This document shows, one piece after another, positions 10,372-20,077 of a stretch of 56,976 nucleotides of DNA. Made by a program: the position numbers and the translations under genes. This DNA is from Tritrichomonas foetus (taxonomy: Eukaryota > Parabasalia > Tritrichomonadida > Tritrichomonadidae). Under the pieces are notes generated by a model. The model was not told the DNA's origin. It did not search any database and was given only the letters and a program-made list of their open reading frames with translations. The first letter of the stretch is position 1; every line of letters begins with the position of its first letter. The stretch is from assembly GCA_001839685.1 (NCBI GenBank), contig MLAK01000839.1, positions 1 through 56,976 on the forward strand, given 5' to 3'.

Positions 10372-10954
10372 AAATTACATTCCGCAAATTATATATTTTT
10401 TTCAAAAAAATAAACAGTCGCTAATCACGTCGAAATCGTGTCTTCAAAACAACAGACTACATTTGGAACGGGCAGTACGAGTTTCAACATTGGAATACAA
10501 GACACAAGTGAACTGTTTACACTATACAAATAATGGTTTCAGAAAAATTCTTTAGAATTCGATTACATAGAAAAAGTTTATAAAAAGCAGTTTTTTCATC
10601 ACACGACCGTATGATTCCATATATCGATAAATTATGATAATTTTGGTTTTATATGAATTTCCCTAATTTAAGTAAGTCGGTCCATCGATACGATGAAAAT
10701 ACGATGAAAATTGAATGCATTCTGAATTTTGAGAATAAATAGAAATATAAAATCCACCTTTTTTGGCTCATAGGATCAATGAATATTTCCAAAAACAGAT
10801 AAATACACATATATTATATAAATATAAATATTGAACCAATTATGTCAAAAAATATCATACAAATCATGTTAAATTAAATAACGTTTTTCTGTTGTGTTCA
10901 AATATTTTGAATGAAATCTCCAAAAATCTGAGGCAAGTTGAAAATAAAGCAACA
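10372..10954. other. Upstream region of the surface-protein gene
   Basis: The first 160 bases keep the raised GC content of the adjoining relic. The rest is ordinary AT-rich spacer. No further feature seen. Confidence 0.35.
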
Positions 10955-10961
10955 TCACATT
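10955..10961 (+). promoter_or_regulatory. Initiator-like element TCACATT
   Basis: TCACA fits TCAY(T/A); its A lies 19 bases before the ATG at 10976. The same TCACAT core precedes three other genes in this window. Confidence 0.4.
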
Positions 10962-10975
10962 TTTAAAACACAACC

Positions 10976-13900
10976 ATGATTTGCCTATTTTTACCAATCT
11001 TTGTTGCTTCTTATAAAGAATGTAAAGATATTGATTGGGAAAAAGTATCCTCTCTTTCTTTTATTGTCCCAACAAATAAATCATATGATAAAGATACAAA
11101 CTATTACGATTATTCTTGCCTTACTTCAGCAAAATATGAAAATGCTGAAAACCCCTTGACTCTTACTGTGTATTTACAAGGCGACATAGATTTGGGAAAA
11201 TTAAGCGTTTACCAAAATACTGAAGAAATCAAACTCGAAAGACATGAAGACACTCCAAAGAATCGCCCAATTACTGTAAAAGCTAATTTTGACACTGGTC
11301 CAGAACAGCAATTCCATCTTAGTGTTTCAGAAAAAAACAATGGAGATGGAAACATTTTTATTCATCCAGAAGGAACTCAAGACAATCCTGCTAACATTAA
11401 ATTATCTTATCCACAGTACAGCACAATATTTCCTCATGGAAACGGTAAAGGTCCAGCCCTCTTCCTTTCTTGTGATTCTAAAACATCTAGAGATTTATTG
11501 GATATTTCCCTATTTCCAAAAGTTTATTTGCTTGGCAACTGCTTAAATAATCGCGTTAAAACTTTGTTAGATAATAAAGAGCCTGAAAGACTTGATAACC
11601 TTTCAAATTTGATCGCATTTGCCAAACCACACTATGGTACAGATTGTTCTAAATTTTCTTTCAACAATTATCAAATCACATTACAAGATGGTATTTATGA
11701 ATTGATTTTACAGGATTATACATATACAATTGTTGAAAAAACCTCCGGTAAATCTATCAATTATATCGTTGATGAATTGTCAGAATTTATTGTTTCTCTC
11801 AATGGAAATGGTGAATTATACATTCAAACACAAACTACAGCTGAAACAACACCCGTAACAATCAAAGCCACAAATTCATTTAATATCATTATCAAAGAAG
11901 GAACATGGCACACAAAGGTTCAAATTAAAGATAATGATAATAATCAATATTCATTTATTTATATTGAAAGTGAAACATCCAGAACAGAAATTAATGTAAA
12001 CGATGCTCACATTTTCTTAAGTCTTCCAACAACAACAGTTCAAAATTTTGACGCTACATCACTTCATTTAATAGGAAATGACGATTCAACCAAAACATTT
12101 AAATCTAAATTCGCATCATTAACCAATTTAATTCCATATGTTTCTACAAATATTGTTTTTGGGGAATTGACAGTGTCTGGAACAAGTACATTCCATCAAA
12201 ATTCTAAGGTTGTTGTCACTCATAAATTGACTGTCTCAGGATATGAACTTCCAAATTATATTGAACTTCAATCGGGTTGCTTATTGAATCTTGAGCAAGA
12301 TCGAAATCCTTTTTTCATTCCAGATGAGTTCACTATTTCCGGTTCATCTATTTATGTTATTCCATCTTCAAGTGAAATGGGATATGTTTTATGCCAGAAG
12401 AATCTTGATTGCTCAAAATTCGAAATTGTAAATCGTGGCTTCGATTACTATAAAAAACCAGAAACATATTTTCAAATAGGCGATATTTATGAAACAATAT
12501 GCCATGATTATGAGACAATCATGGAAGAAAATGGAGAAAAACAACAAGGTGATGATAGTTGTTGTGAACCAGGTAGCTCTGAAAATGACCAATTTAAAGA
12601 TATCAAATGCATTGGATTTAGAACAACCGAAGATGTTAACAATCTTAATCTTGATACTCCCCGTTCAATGCCACTTTCTCATTACGAAAGTACTGATTTT
12701 TATATATGGAGAGAGAATATCAAAGAATATCTGAACAAATACAATTTTAAACCAGCTCAAACAAAAATCCATCCATTATATTTCACAGAAAAATTATTCC
12801 CAAATTTAACACTTTCCTGCCTCGAATCTTCCTCCTATCAATGTGATTCTACAACATTTGTTGATATTCATGAAGATTATTGGCAAGAAGGGATATATAA
12901 TTTACATGTTAATGGCCCAATTTATTTCCGAGGCATTTCTGATAGTCAGTGTTTAACTATTCCATTTACATCTTTAAGAATGTCCAAAATCCAGAATTCA
13001 ATTGATCAATTAGATTTTTCAAAAGTTACAGCACTTACAATGAATATTGTCGATTACATCAATAATATGGTATTTTTCGTTAAAGAAAATATTTCTACAA
13101 TTCATTTAATTGGTAATGATTATACGCTTGAATATCCAACAATTGACGCAGAATCTCAAAATCATAAATTTACTGTTGAAATGGAATTTAATGAAAACGA
13201 TATGACTGTTAATTATAAGAATATCACAGATGGCAAAGAAGCTGTATTTTCTACAAGAAAGTTATCATTTTACAAAGGTTCATCTGTTGTAATCGATCCA
13301 AAAATTATCTATGGATCTGCTCCAGACAAATTTAATGACAATATGAAAATTTCAGCACAGGGACTTCAAACACAATATAAAATAAAAGGTGGTCATTCAC
13401 AGTTAATTGATATCACTGATGTGAAATCAAATAATTTGATAATTTATGATAATAATAATCATTTCACAGTTGATACGAATTTTGGAGCTTCATTTGTTGG
13501 TGATTCACTATCGTTATCATCGGGCGCTGCCGAAAAGATTGTGGATTCAATCACATTTCCATCAGTTGAGCTATCATCAGGCAACATGTTCACTGTTTCA
13601 CTCGGAAGTTACAAAGTTAATAAGTTAGTTTTTGAAAAATTGATCGCCACATCTCTCAATGACATCACAATTAAGTGTGATGAAGCACGATGCTCAGACA
13701 ACACTGAAGTTGAAATCTCTAATTTATACATATCAGGAGGATGCAAAATTCAGATTTCAAAATCTAATTCGTCTGATTATCAATACAATAACGTAAAATT
13801 AACAATCAAAAATATTCATGCTTTCAGTGGAGATTCAAACACCAACAATTATTTGGTTACACTTAACCCATCTAACTTAAGTGATTCTACTTTGCTTATC

Positions 13901-14569
13901 TATCAAAACCCTAAAGGCATTGGCTCAAAATGGCCATTCTTCAATATTGATGATCTTGAAGTTGAAGGAAATGTTAATTCAATCAAAGCAATCAATTTCA
14001 CAGCAGATTCAGAAACAACATGTGAAAGTGGTATGGAAATATATGATAGACTTTATCCAGAAATACCAGAATTTGATGAAATCAAAAATGAATTTGACGG
14101 CTATAAATTGAATTTGTGTTCATCTAAAATTTCATGTGAAAGTTTAGAATTAATGACATCTATTGCAGAGGAAACATATCAAAAATGCAAAGGCCAAGAA
14201 GATAAATATGTCAAGAAATGTTTCAGCAACATTTCATCAACGACTATTTCAAAATACGTTGATAATAATAATCAAATAGCCTTTAACGGTAAAACATTAA
14301 CAGCATACAAATACAACTGCATTGGGTTTAAACAAGAAAGCTACAGTTTAATTGATTCATTAAGTGCTTATTCTAACTCTGATAGTAATCAATTATCTTC
14401 TGGTGCGATTGCAGGAATTGTCATTGCAGTTATCATTGTTCTCATCATTATCATTGTTTTGATTGTTATTTTCACTCGTAAGAAGTCTAACTCAGGTAAC
14501 AAATCAGCTAGTGAAAGTCAATCCAATGCATCTGAAAATCCAGGATCTGAATCAAGCTCATCCAGCTAA
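10976..14569 (+). CDS. Secreted/type I membrane surface protein, 1197 aa
   Basis: A short hydrophobic start (about 1-12, ending 'VAS') looks like a signal peptide. About 1130 extracellular residues follow, beta-rich, with scattered cysteines and many short 'I/V-x-G' strands as in beta-helix or beta-sandwich adhesins. A single transmembrane helix (about 1144-1166) is followed by a basic stop-transfer 'TRKK' and a Ser/Asn-rich cytoplasmic tail ending in five serines. Two Cys-rich segments, one ending near residue 548 and one near 1118, both close with 'CIGF', which hints at two tandem modules. This is the usual design of trichomonad surface antigens: large ectodomain, one helix, short tail. I cannot assign it to BspA, Pmp or GP63 types; no leucine-rich repeats or HExxH are visible. 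It probably acts at the cell surface, perhaps in adhesion. Confidence 0.85.
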   Translation: MICLFLPIFVASYKECKDIDWEKVSSLSFIVPTNKSYDKDTNYYDYSCLTSAKYENAENPLTLTVYLQGDIDLGKLSVYQNTEEIKLERHEDTPKNRPITVKANFDTGPEQQFHLSVSEKNNGDGNIFIHPEGTQDNPANIKLSYPQYSTIFPHGNGKGPALFLSCDSKTSRDLLDISLFPKVYLLGNCLNNRVKTLLDNKEPERLDNLSNLIAFAKPHYGTDCSKFSFNNYQITLQDGIYELILQDYTYTIVEKTSGKSINYIVDELSEFIVSLNGNGELYIQTQTTAETTPVTIKATNSFNIIIKEGTWHTKVQIKDNDNNQYSFIYIESETSRTEINVNDAHIFLSLPTTTVQNFDATSLHLIGNDDSTKTFKSKFASLTNLIPYVSTNIVFGELTVSGTSTFHQNSKVVVTHKLTVSGYELPNYIELQSGCLLNLEQDRNPFFIPDEFTISGSSIYVIPSSSEMGYVLCQKNLDCSKFEIVNRGFDYYKKPETYFQIGDIYETICHDYETIMEENGEKQQGDDSCCEPGSSENDQFKDIKCIGFRTTEDVNNLNLDTPRSMPLSHYESTDFYIWRENIKEYLNKYNFKPAQTKIHPLYFTEKLFPNLTLSCLESSSYQCDSTTFVDIHEDYWQEGIYNLHVNGPIYFRGISDSQCLTIPFTSLRMSKIQNSIDQLDFSKVTALTMNIVDYINNMVFFVKENISTIHLIGNDYTLEYPTIDAESQNHKFTVEMEFNENDMTVNYKNITDGKEAVFSTRKLSFYKGSSVVIDPKIIYGSAPDKFNDNMKISAQGLQTQYKIKGGHSQLIDITDVKSNNLIIYDNNNHFTVDTNFGASFVGDSLSLSSGAAEKIVDSITFPSVELSSGNMFTVSLGSYKVNKLVFEKLIATSLNDITIKCDEARCSDNTEVEISNLYISGGCKIQISKSNSSDYQYNNVKLTIKNIHAFSGDSNTNNYLVTLNPSNLSDSTLLIYQNPKGIGSKWPFFNIDDLEVEGNVNSIKAINFTADSETTCESGMEIYDRLYPEIPEFDEIKNEFDGYKLNLCSSKISCESLELMTSIAEETYQKCKGQEDKYVKKCFSNISSTTISKYVDNNNQIAFNGKTLTAYKYNCIGFKQESYSLIDSLSAYSNSDSNQLSSGAIAGIVIAVIIVLIIIIVLIVIFTRKKSNSGNKSASESQSNASENPGSESSSSS

Positions 14570-14648
14570 ATTTCTTAATTTGAATGATTAATTTTCATCA
14601 CTTTATTGGATATCATAAAATTATTCCCCCTAAAAGTTTACAATAAAA

Positions 14649-14900
14649 ATTTTTTTTTCTTCTTTAATTTCTTTTTGTCCTTTGTTTTCTTTTTGTCCTT
14701 TATTTTCCTTTTCTCCTTTATTTTCTGTTTCTACTTTATTTTCTTTTTCTCCTTTGTTTTCTGTTTCTACTTTATTTTCTTTTTCTCCTTTATTTTCTTT
14801 TTCTCCTTTATTTTCTTTTTCTCCTTTGTTTTCTTTTTCTCCTTTGTTTTCTTTTTCTCCTTTGTTTTCTTTTTCCCCTTTATTCTCTTTTTCTCCTTTA
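14649..14900 (+). repeat. Pyrimidine-rich minisatellite, 18-bp unit
   Basis: Many tandem copies of an 18-bp unit close to TTTTCTTTTTCTCCTTTR, with variants containing CTGTTTCTA. It starts about 80 bases after the stop codon of the surface-protein gene. The plus strand has C/T only over long stretches. The long Phe-rich frames it produces are by-products. The minus strand reads as (KGEKEN)n but has no start codon. Confidence 0.85.
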
Positions 14901-15039
14901 ATTTTTCAACATATACACATCAATAAGGAATCTCATATTACCACCTTAAAATTTTTTAAAAAAAGCTGAAGAAAACAAAAGTTTCCAATGAATAGAATTT
15001 CGTATTTTTACTTCACTCTAAAATTTAGTTTCAACAAAA
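14901..15039. other. Convergent 3' region
   Basis: Short AT-rich stretch between the minisatellite and the stop codon of the lipid transfer protein gene. Confidence 0.3.
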
Positions 15040-15858
15040 TCACTCATCACGAATGAATTCCTGTGATTTTTGCTCCTCAAGGACTTTGTCCTCGAGCTCA
15101 CGGATCTGCTGCATATCCATAGGGAACCACTTGTCTGCCCAGTGCATGAGTGCTCTGTTTGAGTCGAGGAAGGTGTCGTGCAAAACATTATTGAGGGCGA
15201 AGTTCTCAACGATGTCCTGAAGCCCGCGCCACTTGAAATTAAATTTAATGACCTTCACGCAGGCCATCATTGTGCCTTTGTACTCATTTGTCCAGTCAGG
15301 CGCCTGCGTTTCATCGCATTTTCCAGTTGGCGAAAATAATTTTGTCTCAACTCCGGCTTCAGGGCAGATGAAATCATGCATATCCCATTCTTTCTTTGAC
15401 GGCGCTGGATTTGAGTTGATGATATCAAGGTAAATTACTTTTCTGATTTTGAGCTCTTCTTCGGTCAAATTGAGAACATTTTCTGGTATTCCTTTTTCTG
15501 ATTCATATTCGATATGCTGCGACTCGACAAGGAGCGAAAACCAGTCGTCTTGCCCAGGAATGTTATATAGCGTGTGAAAATGTGGGTAGCCGTTATGCGA
15601 AACTTCATGAACATGAAGATATTTATCTGGAATGGCCCACCTGATTGCAGCCGGAACTCGTGACTTGAAGTGCATAATCTTGTGAGTGAACTGACCATTT
15701 TCGCCATTCCAATTTTCGTATGGTTCGTTTTTGAGAATTTCGATGCCTTCGCCGTTTCCTGCTTCTTCTCGAGTACGTTGCGCGCACATGTAGAGGTTGC
15801 CGATTTGGTATTGTGGAACATTTGTCGGAAGAATGATTCTGAATTCAACAATCTTCAT
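15040..15858 (-). CDS. Phosphatidylinositol transfer protein, class I (PITP)
   Basis: 272 aa, the normal size for a single-domain PITP (about 270). The hallmarks appear in order: 'GNGEGIEIL' (34-42), 'NGQFTHKIMHF' (54-64) with the lipid-binding Thr58 and Lys60 (Thr59/Lys61 in mammalian PITP-alpha), 'VPAAIRW', 'HEVSHNGYPHFHT', the late strand 'CVKVIKFNFKWRGLQ' and the C-terminal helix region 'HWADKWFPMDMQQIRELE'. The family exchanges phosphatidylinositol and phosphatidylcholine between membranes and supplies PI kinases, in the cytosol and at Golgi or plasma membrane. There is no signal peptide, membrane helix or extra domain. Codon use is richer in G/C-ending codons than in neighbouring genes, which may reflect higher expression. 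The ATG is the first in the frame; upstream sites read TCATC, a weak initiator match. Confidence 0.96.
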   Translation of the reverse strand: MKIVEFRIILPTNVPQYQIGNLYMCAQRTREEAGNGEGIEILKNEPYENWNGENGQFTHKIMHFKSRVPAAIRWAIPDKYLHVHEVSHNGYPHFHTLYNIPGQDDWFSLLVESQHIEYESEKGIPENVLNLTEEELKIRKVIYLDIINSNPAPSKKEWDMHDFICPEAGVETKLFSPTGKCDETQAPDWTNEYKGTMMACVKVIKFNFKWRGLQDIVENFALNNVLHDTFLDSNRALMHWADKWFPMDMQQIRELEDKVLEEQKSQEFIRDE

Positions 15859-17624
15859 GGATTATTATTCGATGAGATGAAAAAAAGTTAGGTGAACTTC
15901 TTGAATATCTTATGTTTGGTCGATTTCTTTGAAAAAGCGAGCAGAATATGATAGAAAAGTCTTATCTTGAGAAATTTCTATGAATAAAACGAATGGCACA
16001 TCTGCAATTGAAGTAAAATAATATATGGCATTTATTGGTGAACCAACTTATATTGATCGGAATAAAAATGAAATAAAGGGATAAATAATTATAAAACTAT
16101 CTTCTGAATGAATTCAAGAAATTAATTAGATTTTGCTTTTGAAGTAAATTTCGGAATTCAATGATTTAATTTTCTTATTCAACATTGTGACGATGGAGAT
16201 AACATTTTTCGTGATTCGGAACAATCCATGATCCATATAAGAAACAGGTATAGATATTCTTTCGATTTTCTGTTACTAACGATATATGATGATATTATTG
16301 ATTAGGATCTGCTTTGATTACACATGATTGAAACATCAAAGAAAGTATAATTTTAAAATGCTTTTTTGGCAATTACATAATGAGTTAATGAATTTGTCAA
16401 GAGATTGTAAAATTAATAATCACAAAAAATCACTTTTGATGCGTTTCCTTCAAATAAGTATTTTATTAAAGAATAATATATATATTTCAACTCTTTATTA
16501 GAAAAGGCTTATGGAAAGATGATATTCTCCTGATTTAAACCTCGATTTTCCAAAATTGTGACGATTTCAGAACGACAAAATGTAATTAATCACAATTTTT
16601 GTGATAAAACAAAAAATTGAATGACCATCTATCAAGAAAGGAAAAATAATCGAGTTTTGATCAGTACTGCGTTATTTATACATTACCAACAATGAAAATA
16701 TTTGTAATAGATTACTTAGATAGTATCCATAATGAGATTTCTTGCAAATGGCTTCATCAAATAATACTGTTATTTCCATTATGAAATATATTTTCTAGAA
16801 AATAGTATATTTTCATTCTCTTATAAATAATACAGTGTATCACACAAAGAAATATATTTTGTTCAAGAAACTAGTGAGATAGATCGGTTTGAATTCTTTT
16901 ACGACATCCTGTCAATTAATTAAATATTTTGAGAACATTCAAAAGTTTGTAATAAAAAGCTCGAAACCTCTGCCTGCAATCAGATGAATGAAATGACATA
17001 TCATAAATAGCAAAAGATTTTTGTTATAGGATAAGACGGATTGTAAGGATATCCTTACTTTGAATGTAATTGACAAATACGAAAATAATGGAAATAAAAT
17101 ATTTCAGAAATATCGTCTGAAGAATTTTTCTTCAGAAATCACAAAGTGATTATTTGATATTCATTTATCCGTCTGAATTTCTGAATAGTCAATGTTAAAA
17201 TTTCACAGAAATTAAGAAGATTTTAACTTTGAATTCATTTCATGATACTTTTAGAAAGTATTTGAATGAGGTTTTTCAGAAAAACGTAAATAAAGATTTT
17301 TTGAGCTCTCGAGAAATTTGATTCATATTATAGTAATAAATTTGGAAACAGGGATTAATGCATTTCATTCAAGTTCAAACATCAGACTTCAACTCCAATT
17401 TAAGGTTAAAGTGAATTTCCTCAAAAAAATTGATAAACGAAATTTATTCACAAAATTGTAGAAATATTGAATTATTATTGAAAGAGTATTATCGACAAAA
17501 ACATCTTTTTGAAATCAACAAGCTACCTTTATTTTGAACGTATTTATTCAATAATTTGTTAAATTCAATTATTTGAAAGAAATATGTCTCACAAAATTTA
17601 CGAAAAATATTGAAAATAAAATAA
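15859..17624. other. Long divergent intergenic region
   Basis: About 1.8 kb of AT-rich DNA. It contains a perfect 16-bp palindrome GTAAGGATATCCTTAC at 17043-17058. No gene, RNA or tandem repeat is recognised. Confidence 0.4.
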
Positions 17625-17640
17625 TCATTTAATTCATTTA
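17625..17640 (+). promoter_or_regulatory. Two initiator-like TCATTTA elements
   Basis: TCATTTA occurs at 17625-17631 and 17634-17640, with A residues 31 and 22 bases before the ATG at 17658 of the Myb gene. Confidence 0.4.
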
Positions 17641-17657
17641 TTTGAGTGAGAACTCGA

Positions 17658-18362
17658 ATGAACGAAAGCAAAAACAAGAAGAGATTTACTCGAGAAGAAG
17701 ACCAACGCTTGTTGGAACTTGTGGCACTCCACGGTGCAAAAAAATGGGACATGCTTGCAAATAAACTTGGTGGCCGTTGTGGGCGACAATGTCGAGACCG
17801 ATACGTGAATTACCTTTCTCCGAAAGTCAAGAAAACGAAATGGACAACAAACGAAGATCGACTTCTCATCGAAATGTATCGAAGAATAGGACCGAAGTGG
17901 TCAACCATCGCACGAAAATTCAAAGGCCGAACAGCATCTGCTCTAAAAAATAGATGGAATTTTACAGTTGGCATATATTTCCAGGATATGGCAGCAAAGT
18001 TTGAGAAGAAAAATTCATTATCAAAAAGCGAAGAATCACCAAGTTTAACGAGTAAAAGGTCGTACACCAATTTAACCTCAACAACAACACAAACAGAAGA
18101 AAATCCAATTGAGAACGATTATGGCAATCATGTAGCATACCAGCCATCAAAAAGTAGTGAACACTCACCAGACACAACACCCAAAGCAGAAGTTACCAAA
18201 GACACGTCTTCAAATCACTCAATAACTGCTGATGTTATCGAAAAGGAGACTATCGCTGATAAAACTACAATTATTGAACAATCACTACGACATATTTTGG
18301 ATAATTTTAACCTAAATTCTTTAGCAGAATGGGATGAGCTTTGCGAAATATTTGAATCATAA
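17658..18362 (+). CDS. R2R3-type Myb DNA-binding protein
   Basis: 234 aa from the ATG at 17658; the four codons before it are open but lack an ATG. Two Myb repeats span about residues 9-54 and 60-105. Their recognition helices read 'RCGRQCRDRYVNYL' and 'RTASALKNRWNFTV', the usual trichomonad Myb pattern, with 'KKWDMLA' and 'PKWSTIA' in the second helices. The first Trp of repeat 1 is Phe, as is common in R2. The remaining about 130 residues are Ser/Thr-rich and end in an acidic segment. Related two-repeat Mybs in Trichomonas vaginalis bind promoter elements and regulate genes such as adhesins; the target here is unknown. A second Myb gene lies at 52507-53352. Confidence 0.94.
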   Translation: MNESKNKKRFTREEDQRLLELVALHGAKKWDMLANKLGGRCGRQCRDRYVNYLSPKVKKTKWTTNEDRLLIEMYRRIGPKWSTIARKFKGRTASALKNRWNFTVGIYFQDMAAKFEKKNSLSKSEESPSLTSKRSYTNLTSTTTQTEENPIENDYGNHVAYQPSKSSEHSPDTTPKAEVTKDTSSNHSITADVIEKETIADKTTIIEQSLRHILDNFNLNSLAEWDELCEIFES

Positions 18363-19956
18363 AATACACATAAATTATATAAAGATATATTATTAATATA
18401 TCAACAATCATTATATATTTATAAATCATATCATATCTTCTGATATTATCGATTTTCCTTTTCGTATTCGAATATTCAATTTTGAAGATAGTGTCTCGAA
18501 GAAAGATTTTCATTAAATTTATAGAAAGATGAATAAATATAATCAAATTTACTGGGTTTCGTCATGATTAATAAATTTTTCCAAGAAATAAGATCTTCAA
18601 TTTCAAAACAGGTCTATTTATGCTCGAGGATGTTATGAGTCACATATTAGATCTTTTTAAAGCGTAATATTCTTTCCCATAGACAATAATGATGAAGAAT
18701 GTTGATAAATTCTCAATTTTTTATTGAATCAACACAGGGGAACTCAAATAACAGTGTTTTATGTTTTTGGATTTGCTTTATAATAATAAACGGGGTTTTA
18801 TGATTTGCATTATTCTAAAAATCAATTTATTCGAGTCCGTTCATGTATTTCGGTTAAGACAAAGCAGTTATGGTTAAAATGAAACGGTTAGTGTATATTC
18901 GTGAAAAATTCTTGATAAGGCCAAATTGCTTCTTAAGTTTGAGTGTTAATTAAATATTAGTTAACCATTGTAAATCTCCTTGTGTCCCAAAAACTCCAAT
19001 GAAAATGATCCCATTCATAATTATTGAGATACAATAATTATGTCATAACACACACTTATTAATGACACGATTCTGAGCCACTAAATATTTTTTTCAAAAT
19101 TTCGTTATAACGTTAGTCAGTTTTCCCGATTGAATCTCAAATTTGAGAGTTTTATTTTAAACGTACAATATTTTCGACCAATTCAATTTACTATTCATTC
19201 ATAGAATCAGGCCGATTCATAATTTGATCCAGTATATTAATTCGTTTTATATTCATGAAAAAGGAAATAATCACCCTAAAGTGAGTAAATTCCATAGTTG
19301 TCATTCAAAATTCAAAAGTTCCTATATCCAGATATATATGGATTTATTGGTTTTGAATTTTGGATATTATTATCAAACATTCATTTAATTATAGTAAAAA
19401 TAGATTAAAAGATATATTAAAATTGATTTAGAGAGATATTTTACTTTTTCTATTTTCAATAACTGTTAAAATTGAATTAGTACTGGGAGAAATTGAAGCA
19501 ATTATGTATTGAACTGTCAATATTTCTAAATTTAGAAAACATCAATGATAGGTCGCCATTATCATGAATGATTCTGGAGCAAAGTTTTTATCATGAATGA
19601 TTTTTTTTTTTGAAAAAATAAAATATGGCATTCTATTGAAAATGAAGATCATAGAAAATTCAGAGTACTGAACAATATATATATTCAATTATGTATTTAA
19701 ATTCAGAATGATCAACGATTTCAAAAAATAAAATTAATGATAAATTAATAACATAGTACATATATGCAAAAGTAATGTCCAAATAAATTTGAACTTATTC
19801 ATCTTCAAATCATGGACAAGATTTTCTATTGAATACCATATATAAATTAAAAGAAAATTTTTAGAAACTTTTGAATCATTTCAGAAAACAATTTCTATGT
19901 ATTTAAGTTCAGAGCTATCAAATCCAAAAGTGTTCAATTGAAATTCCTGTTTTGTT
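18363..19956. other. Long intergenic region
   Basis: About 1.6 kb of AT-rich spacer between the Myb and kinase genes, both on the plus strand. I found no ORF with coding character, RNA or array. Confidence 0.4.
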
Positions 19957-20024
19957 TTCAGAAATAAATCTTGATTTCAGTTTGAAAGTATTCAGAAATA
20001 AATCTTGATTTCAGTTAGAATATT
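19957..20024 (+). repeat. Tandem duplication, 34-bp unit x2
   Basis: Two adjacent copies (19957-19990 and 19991-20024), identical over the first 26 bases, which begin TTCAGAAATAAATC, and diverging slightly at the end. They lie 54-121 bases upstream of the kinase ATG at 20078, inside the likely promoter. Confidence 0.8.
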
Positions 20025-20077
20025 TTCTGATACTCCATTATACAAAACTTCATCGAGTTTTATTTTCTTTTTTAGTC

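Noticed and set aside
14606..14969. Phe/Ser-rich frames suggesting a membrane protein
   Set aside because: They are translations of the pyrimidine minisatellite; a 6-codon period in C/T-only DNA cannot contain stops.
16024..16083. 19-codon ATG frame (MAFIGEPTYIDR...)
   Set aside because: Composition looks protein-like but the frame is too short and has no supporting context.
17043..17058. Perfect 16-bp palindrome GTAAGGATATCCTTAC
   Set aside because: About one such palindrome is expected by chance in a window of this size and composition.
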